From positions 1-5,366 of the forward strand of contig JACCSL010000985.1 of the NCBI GenBank assembly GCA_013812995.1: DNA of 5,366 bases. Reading direction: 5' to 3'. The translations under genes were made by a program, and so were the position numbers. Source of the stretch: Ardenticatenales bacterium. Its GTDB lineage: Bacteria; Chloroflexota; Anaerolineae; Ardenticatenales; Ardenticatenaceae. The notes below the pieces were generated by a model. It ran no database searches and was not told the DNA's origin. It was given only the letters and a program-made list of their open reading frames with translations. Positions 1-5,190 of this stretch are shown here, piece by piece (within the stretch, counting starts at the first letter, position 1; each line of letters starts with the position of its first letter).

Positions 1-1082
1 ACGTTGTAGAGCGTGTCGCGCTCCACGGGGGTGCAGCCAACGGCACGGATGTAGCGCATCAGCTCGCGCCGCGTCATGCCCTGCGCGGTCGTTGCGCCCG
101 CGTCGTGGTATATCTTTTCCTCGATCACCGTCCCGTCGATGTCGTCCGCGCCGAAGCGCAGCGCCACCTGGGCGATGCCGGGCGTCAGCATGATCCAGTA
201 GGCTTTGATGTGGGCGAAGTTGTCCAGCATCAGTCGGGCGATGGCGAGCGTCTTGAGGTCATCCACGCCGGTCGTCCATTCGCGGTCGACCTTCTTGCCC
301 AGCCCGTTGTTCATGGGATGGAAGGCGAGCGGGATGAAGGTCTGGAAGCCGCCGGTCTCGTCCTGAAGCTCGCGCAGGCGAATCATGTGGTCCACGCGGG
401 CCGCCGCATCCTCAATGTGGCCGTAGAGCATCGTGGCGTTGGAGCGCATCCCGAGGTTGTGCGCGATGCGGTGAATCGCCAGCCACTCGTCCGCCGTCGA
501 CTTCTCCGGGCAGATGCGGCGGCGAACATGCTCCGCGAAGATTTCCGCGCCGCCGCCGGGCAGCGAGTCCAGTCCCGCCGCGTGCATACTCTCGACGACC
601 TCTTCCCAGCTCTTGTTCTCGAGCTGAGCCAGGTAGTGAATCTCGACAGCGGTCATCCCCTTGAGGTGAATCCAGGGGAACGCCTGCTTGAGCGCGCGGA
701 AGATGCTGTTGTAGTATTCCACGCCCAGTTCCGGGTGCAGTCCGCCGACGATGTGAAACTCGGTCGTGTTCTCGTCCACGTCGGGGCGGACGCGCGCGAC
801 GATTTGTTCCGCTGTCCACCAGTAGGCGTCGGCCTCGTTGCCATTGCGGCGGAAGGAGCAGAAGTTGCAGTGGACCGCGCAGATGTTGGTGGGGTTGATG
901 TGGCGATTCTTATTGAAGAAGACCTGCTTGCCGTGCAGCCGCTCGCGCACACGGTTCGCCATCTGCCCGATGGCTACCAGATCATGCGACTCGTAGAGCC
1001 GTACCCCCTCCTCACGAGTGAGCCGCTCCCCGCGCGCCACCTTCTCGGCAATATCCGTCAGTCCCTTGCGTTCGATTGTCAT
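1..1082 (-). CDS. mqnE: Aminofutalosine synthase MqnE (radical SAM), 3' end outside window
   Basis: Seen: an open minus-strand frame of 360 codons from ATG at 1082-1080 to the left edge without a stop. AGGAGC at 1093-1088 sits 5 bases before the ATG. The protein opens MTIERKGLTDIAEKV. It carries the radical SAM cluster motif CAVHCNFC (C68, C72, C75), then HIVGGLHPE (110-118), LKGMTAVEI, LPGGGAE (174-180), ATMLYGHIE and ELQDETGGFQTFIPLAFHP. Known: these blocks are characteristic of MqnE. This cytosolic enzyme uses a 4Fe-4S cluster and S-adenosylmethionine to join the enolpyruvyl group of 3-[(1-carboxyvinyl)oxy]benzoate to the SAM-derived adenosyl radical, giving aminofutalosine in the futalosine route to menaquinone. 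Family members are about 360-390 residues, so only a short C-terminal tail is missing. The closest alternatives are the relatives MqnC and CofH, but the LPGGGAE and LQDETGGFQ blocks fit MqnE better. Other mqn genes may lie beyond the left edge. It has its own promoter (see 1128-1136). Confidence 0.9.
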   Translation of the reverse strand, partial: MTIERKGLTDIAEKVARGERLTREEGVRLYESHDLVAIGQMANRVRERLHGKQVFFNKNRHINPTNICAVHCNFCSFRRNGNEADAYWWTAEQIVARVRPDVDENTTEFHIVGGLHPELGVEYYNSIFRALKQAFPWIHLKGMTAVEIHYLAQLENKSWEEVVESMHAAGLDSLPGGGAEIFAEHVRRRICPEKSTADEWLAIHRIAHNLGMRSNATMLYGHIEDAAARVDHMIRLRELQDETGGFQTFIPLAFHPMNNGLGKKVDREWTTGVDDLKTLAIARLMLDNFAHIKAYWIMLTPGIAQVALRFGADDIDGTVIEEKIYHDAGATTAQGMTRRELMRYIRAVGCTPVERDTLYN

Positions 1083-1127
1083 GTTTTGCTCCTGGCGGTC
1101 CCTGTTACAAAGTTCACAATAGGGGTG

Positions 1128-1136
1128 ATTATAGCA
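1128..1136 (-). promoter_or_regulatory. Extended -10 promoter element for mqnE
   Basis: On the minus strand the sequence reads TGCTATAAT, a perfect TATAAT preceded by the TGN extension. It lies about 46 bases upstream of the mqnE ATG, so the leader would be about 40 bases. No good -35 hexamer is found at 16-18 bases. The best candidate at 17 bases is ATCGCA, 3 of 6 matches, and it lies inside the dyad. Extended -10 promoters commonly tolerate a poor -35. Placement downstream of a terminator and upstream of a good RBS supports the call. Confidence 0.65.
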
Positions 1137-1178
1137 TATCTGTGCGGTCATGCGATATATCGCACCGTCGCACAGATA
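1137..1178. promoter_or_regulatory. 42-bp two-tier dyad, probable operator of mqnE
   Basis: Outer arms TATCTGTGCG (1137-1146) and CGCACAGATA (1169-1178) are perfect 10-bp inverted repeats. Exactly on the same axis (between 1157 and 1158) is a perfect 14-bp palindrome, TGCGATATATCGCA (1151-1164). Four unmatched bases on each side separate the tiers. The dyad covers the -35/spacer side of the mqnE promoter and ends directly beside the TGC of the extended -10. It lies upstream of the predicted start of transcription, so it should act as DNA, most simply as a repressor site or a site for two cooperating dimers. I do not recognise the regulator. The GATATATC core resembles some PadR-type operators, which is only a hint. 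Confidence 0.6.
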
Positions 1179-1179
1179 C

Positions 1180-1205
1180 AAAAAGAGCCATCTTGGCGAT
1201 GGCTC
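1180..1205 (-). terminator. Intrinsic terminator of the SEC-C gene
   Basis: Read on the minus strand: GAGCCATC, a five-base loop GCCAA, GATGGCTC, then TTTTT. The 8-bp stem is perfect (1205-1198 with 1192-1185) and the T-run is at 1184-1180. It begins 28 bases after the stop of the 49-residue SEC-C gene and lies before the mqnE promoter, so it separates the two same-strand genes into different transcripts. Confidence 0.88.
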
Positions 1206-1232
1206 CCAGCGGGCATGGAACGAGGGTTGCTC

Positions 1233-1382
1233 CTAGCGAAGACCCTTGCGCTGATCTTTCGGCAGGCAGCAGGCTTTGTACTTTTTCTCGCTGCCGCAGT
1301 GGCACGCCTCGTTGCGGCCAGGGATGCGCTCAATGGTCACTTCGGGCTCGGCGCTGAAAAACTTCTTGATAGTATTGAACAT
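1233..1382 (-). CDS. Small stand-alone SEC-C zinc-motif protein (49 aa)
   Basis: Seen: ATG at 1382-1380 with AAGGA at 1393-1389, six bases upstream, and TAG at 1235-1233. The product starts MFNTIKKFFSAEPEV and ends in GRNEACHCGSEKKYKACCLPKD, with Cys27, Cys29, Cys38 and Cys39 in the CxCGSxxKYKxCC arrangement. Known: this is the SEC-C motif found at the C terminus of SecA and in many unrelated proteins. It binds one Zn2+ and, in SecA, contacts SecB and ribosomes. Here the motif is almost the whole protein, with only about 22 mostly charged or amphipathic residues before it. The frame stays open upstream to 1775, but that would run antisense into gnd; the RBS and the SEC-C-only product favour the internal ATG. 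A strong terminator follows, so it is probably a monocistronic gene. Its biological role is unknown. Confidence 0.8.
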   Translation of the reverse strand: MFNTIKKFFSAEPEVTIERIPGRNEACHCGSEKKYKACCLPKDQRKGLR

Positions 1383-1485
1383 GGATTTTCCTTGTACGGG
1401 GGTTGGGGTAGAGTAGGGCATAGAGTAGGTAAAATCGGCAAAATTGCAAGATTTTTGCTCCATAAGCAGGTAGAAAGGGAAGACG
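1383..1485. promoter_or_regulatory. Divergent intergenic region between the SEC-C gene and gnd
   Basis: This 103-base gap is relatively AT-rich and must hold the promoters for the minus-strand SEC-C gene and the plus-strand gnd-zwf pair. For gnd, TAAAAT at 1430-1435 is a possible -10, but no matching -35 is seen. For the small gene, TTGCAA (1449-1444) with a 16-base spacer to TACTCT is a weak candidate. A direct repeat TAGAGTAGG occurs at 1409-1417 and 1421-1429, ending against the TAAAAT. A small inverted repeat, GCAAAA (1438-1443) and TTTTGC (1453-1458), lies downstream. The gnd ribosome site is AAAGGGA at 1474-1480. The individual promoter calls are uncertain. Confidence 0.4.
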
Positions 1486-2457
1486 ATGCAACTAGGAATG
1501 ATTGGTCTGGGAAAAATGGGTGCCAACATGGCGGAGCGCCTTGTCCGGCATGGGCACGAGGTGGTGGGCTTCGACCTACAACCGGAGTCGATCCAGGGGT
1601 TGGCGGCGGTGGGCGGGAAGGGAGCCGAGAGTCTACCCGATCTGGTGGCGCGGCTGGCGAGCCCCCGCCATCTCTGGATCATGGTGCCTGCGGGGCGGCC
1701 CGTCGAGCAGACCATCGAGACGCTGCGACCGCTCCTGGCGGAGGGCGATATCATCATTGATGGCGGCAACTCCAACTACCACGACAGCGTGCGGCGCGGC
1801 GAGATGCTCAAAACGTACGGGATCGGCTTCATCGACGCGGGCGTGAGCGGCGGCATCTGGGGGCTGGACAATGGCTACTGTCTGATGGTGGGCGGCGAGC
1901 CGGAGGTCGTCAAGCGTGCCGAGCCGATTTTTCGCTGTCTCTCCCCTGAGCATGATCACAAGGAGGTTGGCCCGGAGGTGCATCGCGCGGCAGCGGAGGT
2001 CGTGGGACGGATTCCGGGCTATGCCCATGTCGGGCCGGTCGGGGCGGGCCACTACGTGAAGATGATTCACAACGGCATCGAGTATGGCATGATGGAAGCC
2101 TATGCCGAGGGCTTCGAGATTCTGGCGAAGAAGCAGGAATTCGCCCTCGACCTGGGGCAAATCTCCAACCTGTGGATGCATGGCTCCGTGGTCCGCTCCT
2201 GGCTGCTGGAACTCACCACCCGCGCCTTCGAGAGCGAGGGCAACGCGCTGGAGGACATCGTGGGTTGGGTACCCGACAGTGGGGAGGGGCGCTGGACTGT
2301 CGTCGAGGCCATTGACCTGGACGTGCCCGCGCCGGTCATCACGCTTTCCCTCCAGCAGCGCTTCCGCTCGCGCCAGCCGGAATCCTTCGCGGCGAAGCTG
2401 CTGGCCGCCATGCGCAACCAGTTCGGCGGGCACGCGGTGAAACGAGCGGATGCATGA
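1486..2457 (+). CDS. gnd: 6-phosphogluconate dehydrogenase, decarboxylating, short (YqeC-type) form
   Basis: Oxidises and decarboxylates 6-phosphogluconate to ribulose 5-phosphate in the cytosolic oxidative pentose phosphate pathway. Seen: 323 residues, ATG five bases after AAAGGGA. The N-terminal Rossmann motif is GLGKMG (7-12); DGGNSNYHDS spans 92-101; VSGG is at 120-123. The catalytic block GAGHYVKMIHNGIEYG (186-201) gives K192 and E199, seven residues apart as in the classical enzyme's base/acid pair, plus H195 and N196. DSGEGRWT is at 264-271 and FRSRQ at 293-297. The length (about 300-330) marks the short form, not the roughly 470-residue dimeric form. Strand beta-2 ends in Asp30 (VVGFDLQ), where NADP-type enzymes carry Asn-Arg-Ser/Thr, so NAD+ preference is inferred. 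Residues about 153-178 form a variable loop before the active site. The gene ends in an ATGA overlap with zwf, indicating one operon with coupled translation. Confidence 0.93.
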   Translation: MQLGMIGLGKMGANMAERLVRHGHEVVGFDLQPESIQGLAAVGGKGAESLPDLVARLASPRHLWIMVPAGRPVEQTIETLRPLLAEGDIIIDGGNSNYHDSVRRGEMLKTYGIGFIDAGVSGGIWGLDNGYCLMVGGEPEVVKRAEPIFRCLSPEHDHKEVGPEVHRAAAEVVGRIPGYAHVGPVGAGHYVKMIHNGIEYGMMEAYAEGFEILAKKQEFALDLGQISNLWMHGSVVRSWLLELTTRAFESEGNALEDIVGWVPDSGEGRWTVVEAIDLDVPAPVITLSLQQRFRSRQPESFAAKLLAAMRNQFGGHAVKRADA

Positions 2458-3965
2458 GCGAGAACCCTTTACGCGCGGGGCTGCGCCAGCGCCGCACCCC
2501 CGACCCCGCCATCCTGGTCATCTTCGGGGCCACGGGCGATCTCACCGAGCGTAAGCTGATTCCGGCGCTCTACCACATGGCCCAGGAGCGCCTTCTGCCC
2601 CAGAACCTGGTCATTCTGGGCTTCGCGCGCCGCGACGACTGGGGCGATGAGCCCTTCCGTGAGTACCTGACCAAAGAAGTACAGGCCCATCTGGGCGAGC
2701 GCTTCGACCCGCGCCTCTGGGAGAGCTTCGTCCAGCGGCTCTTCTTTACCCCCGGCTCCTTCGGCGATCAGGCGAGCTTCGAGGCGCTGGCGAAGCGTGT
2801 GGAAGAACTAGAAACGCAGTTTCACACGGGCGGAAACATGCTTTACTACCTGGCGACGCCACCCAGCTGGTTTGCCCAGATCGCCACGGACCTGGACAAG
2901 GTCGGGCTGGCCAATCGAGAGCAGGGCTGGCAGCGGCTCATCGTGGAGAAACCCTTCGGGCACGACCTGGCCTCCGCGCGCGAGCTAAACCGGCAGCTCA
3001 ACGAGATTTTCCGTGAGGAGGAGATCTATCGCATCGATCATTACCTTGGCAAGGAAACGGTGCAGAACCTGCTCGTGTTCCGCTTCGCGAATGCCATCTG
3101 GGAGCCGCTCTGGAACCGCCACCACATCGACCATGTGCAGATCACCGTCTCCGAGAACATCGGCATTGAGGATCGCGCGGGCTATTACGACAAGGCGGGC
3201 GCGCTGCGGGATATGGTGCAGAATCATCTCATGCAGCTTTTGACGTTGGTGGCGATGGAGCCACCCGTCGAGTTCTCGGCGGGGCCGGTGCGCGACGAGA
3301 AGACCAAGGTGCTGCGCGAGGTTCGTCCGCTGGATGTGGCGCGGGACACCGTGCGCGGCCAGTACGCGGCGGGGAGCGTGGGCGGCAAGGCGGCGAAGGG
3401 CTACCTGGAAGAGGAGAATGTCCCCGAAGGCTCAACGCGGGAAACCTTCGTCGCCATCAAGCTCCAGTTGGAAAGCTGGCGCTGGCAGGGCGTACCCTTC
3501 TACCTGCGTACCGGCAAGCGGCTGCCCAAGAAAGTCTCGGAGATCGCGATTGTCTTCCGCCAGGCCCCACGCGTGCTCTTTCCTGCCGACCTGACCAGCG
3601 ACCTGGAGAGCAACGTGCTGGCGCTGCGTATCCAGCCGGATGAGGGTATCTCGCTCACCTTTGGGGCGAAGGTGCCGGGCGCGGGCGGACGTATCCGCAA
3701 CGTGACGATGGATTTTGATTACGGGGCCAGCTTCGGTGTCGAGTCACCGGAAGCCTACGAGCGACTCCTGCTTGATGCCTTGGTCGGTGATGCGACGCTC
3801 TTCACCCGGCGCGACGAGGTTGAGACGGCGTGGGCGCTCTTCGACCCGCTGCTCCAGGCGTGGGAGAGCGCGCCGGAGGTGGCAACGTACGAGGCGGGCA
3901 CCTGGGGACCCAAGCAGGCCGATGACCTTCTGGCGCAGGATGGGCGGACATGGCGGCGATTGTAA
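2454..3965 (+). CDS. zwf: Glucose-6-phosphate 1-dehydrogenase
   Basis: Oxidises glucose 6-phosphate to 6-phosphogluconolactone, the entry step of the oxidative pentose phosphate pathway. Seen: 503 residues, the usual family length. The coenzyme-binding motif GATGDLTERK is at 25-34 and GFARR at 56-60; the latter holds an Arg where G6PDH contacts the NADP 2'-phosphate. EKPFG is at 165-169. The substrate and active-site signature RIDHYLGKE is at 193-201 (D195, H196, K200), and the catalytic base is expected to be His258 in VQNHLMQ. The C-terminal domain includes YLRTGKRLPKK. All expected key residues are present. The start overlaps the gnd stop (ATGA at 2454-2457) and has only a weak ribosome site, so translation is probably coupled to gnd. 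The stop codon TAA (3963-3965) lies inside the first unit of a tandem heptamer repeat. No U-tract terminator follows, so read-through toward the downstream genes is possible. Confidence 0.96.
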   Translation: MSENPLRAGLRQRRTPDPAILVIFGATGDLTERKLIPALYHMAQERLLPQNLVILGFARRDDWGDEPFREYLTKEVQAHLGERFDPRLWESFVQRLFFTPGSFGDQASFEALAKRVEELETQFHTGGNMLYYLATPPSWFAQIATDLDKVGLANREQGWQRLIVEKPFGHDLASARELNRQLNEIFREEEIYRIDHYLGKETVQNLLVFRFANAIWEPLWNRHHIDHVQITVSENIGIEDRAGYYDKAGALRDMVQNHLMQLLTLVAMEPPVEFSAGPVRDEKTKVLREVRPLDVARDTVRGQYAAGSVGGKAAKGYLEEENVPEGSTRETFVAIKLQLESWRWQGVPFYLRTGKRLPKKVSEIAIVFRQAPRVLFPADLTSDLESNVLALRIQPDEGISLTFGAKVPGAGGRIRNVTMDFDYGASFGVESPEAYERLLLDALVGDATLFTRRDEVETAWALFDPLLQAWESAPEVATYEAGTWGPKQADDLLAQDGRTWRRL

Positions 3966-3988
3966 AATGTAAAACGTAAAACGTAACT
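3961..3988 (+). repeat. Tandem heptamer repeat (YGTAAAA), left arm
   Basis: Four 7-base units run TGTAAAA, TGTAAAA, CGTAAAA, CGTAACT. The array starts two bases before the zwf stop codon and supplies that codon's TAA in the first unit. A related array in inverted orientation lies at 4210-4244. From memory, this kind of GTAAAAC repeat is scattered through some Chloroflexota genomes, where its minus strand is often misread as FYVLRFTFY-like peptides. Confidence 0.75.
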
Positions 3989-4037
3989 GCTTCTGACGGA
4001 ATTTGTGGTATGGAAGATCGGGAAGCGGGCTAGCGGA

Positions 4038-4117
4038 GCCCTCACCTCGGCCTTCGGCCGCCTCTCTCCCGATTTCGGGAGAGGGGACACGGAGCGCAGC
4101 GACGTGGGGGAGAGGGC
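4038..4117 (+). other. Compact three-hairpin (cloverleaf-like) palindromic core
   Basis: A closing stem pairs 4038-4043 with 4112-4117 (GCCCTC/GAGGGC) and continues after one mismatch to 4048/4107. Inside, with almost no unpaired junction, are three hairpins. The first is CGGCC-TTC-GGCCG (4048-4060). The second is an 11-position stem, 4061-4071 with 4076-4086, loop ATTT, centred on CTCTCCCG/CGGGAGAG. The third is a smaller hairpin closed by CACG/CGTG (4088-4106). The two imperfect pairs (4063/4084 and 4047/4108) are G-U wobbles on the plus strand and would be A-C on the minus strand, which slightly favours a plus-strand product. There is no T-run after it, so it is not an intrinsic terminator. 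It may be a REP-like structural core or an RNA; its function is unknown. Confidence 0.5.
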
Positions 4118-4272
4118 CACCACGCAGAGCCATGACTCAACCACAAATTCCAGCAGAACCAGAAACGTAATAGTACAATGCTGACGCCTTGAGAGTGCCA
4201 GCCGTGCCGGTTACGTTTTACGCAATTATGTTTTACGTTTTGCATCGATAGAAGGAGCAATAGAGAACAGCG
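4118..4272 (+). promoter_or_regulatory. Leader region before the EamA permease gene
   Basis: This stretch includes the right inner arm (4140-4158), about 47 bases unique to the right side, and the right heptamer arm. A TACAAT (4174-4179, 5 of 6 to TATAAT) could be a -10, but no -35 stands at the proper distance. AAGGAG (4252-4257) is the only strong ribosome-binding sequence and lies 15 bases before the ATG, longer than usual. An in-frame TAG at 4261-4263 excludes an earlier start. The permease gene may be read from zwf by read-through, from a promoter here, or both. Confidence 0.3.
4210..4244 (-). repeat. Inverted heptamer array, right arm
   Basis: The plus strand reads GTTACGTTTTACG, then CAATTATG, then TTTTACGTTTTGCA. 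The first block is the exact reverse complement of 3975-3987 and the last matches the complement of 3961-3974 at 12 of 14. The intervening CAATTATG has no counterpart on the left, so the arm looks like an older copy with a small insertion, or an independently placed repeat. Confidence 0.65.
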
Positions 4273-5190
4273 ATGAGTTTGACGATGGTTGTGCCGAAGC
4301 CGTCGCGCGGGATAGCGCTGACGGAAGCCGTGGTAGCGAATCTAATCTGGGCCTCTTCCTTCGTGCTGATCAAACAGGGCCTTGAGTACGCTGGGCCGCT
4401 GACTCTGGCGGGGCTGCGCTACTTCCTGGCGTTTCTTCTACTCGTCCCGTTGATGGCGCAGCGCGGGAGCTTCAAGGCATCGTATTCGCCTGCTCTCTGG
4501 CTGCGCCTGTTTTTGCTAGGGCTCAGCGCCTATACCGTTGGCAATGGGGCAATGTTCTGGGCGCTGAAAACGCTCCCTGCCACCACGGGCTCCTTCACGA
4601 TGAGCCTGATGCCCATCCTGGTGGTGGGATTGAGTATCGTCTGGCTGCGTGAGATACCGACCGGTCTACAGCTTCTTGGAATGCTGATCGGGATTGGGGG
4701 GAGCCTCTTTTTCTTCTCGCCCGGCGGCCAGACAGCCGACCCCGGCGGACTTCTGATGGCGCTCGTCGCGCTCCTCGGCTTCACCGTCTTCGGTGTGTTG
4801 GGCCGCGAGGTGGCGCGCGACCATCAGATGGGCGTGCTGGCCATGACCGCGCTGCCCCTGGCGCTGGGCGGCGGACTCTTGCTGCTCATCGCTCTGTGGG
4901 TCGAGGGCGTGCCTCGGATGCCTCTGACAGCGTGGGGCATCGTGCTCTGGTTGGCCGTGGTGAACACCGCCTTCGCCTATGTGGTGTACAATCACTCTCT
5001 CCAGGAACTCACCGCGCTGGAAATGACTGTTCTACTGAACCTATCGCCCTTCGCGACCGCCCTGATGGCCTGGTGGCTGCTGGGGGAAACGCTGACGGCG
5101 ATCCAACTCGTGAGCATGGTCGTCGTGATTGCGGGCGTGATGATGGTTCAACTCTCCACGCCCGCCGCAGCCAAGAAGGAGGCTCCATGA
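4273..5190 (+). CDS. EamA-family (drug/metabolite transporter superfamily) permease
   Basis: Seen: 305 residues, strongly hydrophobic, with about ten predicted membrane helices in two EamA halves, roughly 18-148 and 158-294. Half one opens EAVVANLIWASSFVLIKQGL and contains GLRYFLAFLLL, then FTMSLMPILVVGLSIVWLRE and LLGMLIGIGGSLFFF. Half two contains FAYVVYNHSLQEL and ends in NLSPFATALMAWWLLGETLT plus a last helix (279-294). The short charged tail KKEAP is probably cytoplasmic. Known: EamA proteins export or import small molecules (amino acids, nucleobases and others) across the inner membrane; the substrate cannot be told from sequence. The start is the first in-frame ATG after a TAG, though AAGGAG is 15 bases upstream. 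Its stop overlaps the next ATG (ATGA, 5187-5190), so it is co-translated with the opcA-like gene. It sits between zwf and that gene, where a transporter is not expected. Confidence 0.9.
   Translation: MSLTMVVPKPSRGIALTEAVVANLIWASSFVLIKQGLEYAGPLTLAGLRYFLAFLLLVPLMAQRGSFKASYSPALWLRLFLLGLSAYTVGNGAMFWALKTLPATTGSFTMSLMPILVVGLSIVWLREIPTGLQLLGMLIGIGGSLFFFSPGGQTADPGGLLMALVALLGFTVFGVLGREVARDHQMGVLAMTALPLALGGGLLLLIALWVEGVPRMPLTAWGIVLWLAVVNTAFAYVVYNHSLQELTALEMTVLLNLSPFATALMAWWLLGETLTAIQLVSMVVVIAGVMMVQLSTPAAAKKEAP

Larger units (their letters stand above)
3961..4244. mobile_element. Candidate non-autonomous fold-back (MITE-like) element after zwf
   Basis: The gap after zwf is dominated by nested inverted repeats and no supported gene. 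Outer arms: CGTAAAACGTAAC (3975-3987) is a perfect 13-bp inverted match to 4210-4222. Beyond it, 3961-3974 matches 4231-4244 in inverted orientation at 12 of 14 positions after an 8-base insertion on the right. Inner arms: 3991-4009 pairs with 4140-4158 at 17 of 19 positions, including GGAATTTGTGGT against ACCACAAATTCC less one flanking base. The core is a three-hairpin structure (4038-4117). The inner arms and core share an axis near 4074-4078. The outer arms are off-centre by about 24 bases because the right side has about 47 extra bases (4163-4209). CGAT occurs just outside both ends (3957-3960, 4246-4249), a possible but weak target duplication. There is no transposase. The boundaries are uncertain; the core may be only 3961-4162. 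Confidence 0.45.

Noticed and set aside
105..1760. Long plus-strand open frame of 551 codons across mqnE, the SEC-C gene and the start of gnd.
   Set aside because: It is antisense to mqnE, which has full family motifs, and crosses the terminator and dyad. Its translation has low-complexity, shadow-like composition, and high GC makes such frames common.
1383..1775. N-terminal extension of the SEC-C gene on the minus strand to 1775.
   Set aside because: It would overlap gnd in antisense, and the residues match no family. The internal ATG at 1382 has a well-placed AAGGA.
1633..2433. 266-codon minus-strand frame opposite gnd.
   Set aside because: It is entirely inside gnd, whose catalytic and cofactor motifs are intact; its residues are a typical antisense shadow.
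4061..4086. Strong hairpin after zwf as an intrinsic terminator.
   Set aside because: The stem is followed by ACACGG, not a T-run, on the plus strand, and the minus strand has no T-run either.
3744..4144. Minus-strand frames of 129 codons over the zwf end and the repeat gap.
   Set aside because: Their FYIL/RFTFY stretches come from the heptamer repeats and the rest is antisense to zwf, with no ribosome site or family match.
3961..4244. Heptamer arrays as a CRISPR.
   Set aside because: Units are 7 bases and contiguous, without spacers, and no cas genes are present.
3957..4249. CGAT on both sides of the fold-back element as a target-site duplication.
   Set aside because: Four bases could easily match by chance and the right copy is one base off the arm end; kept only as a note.
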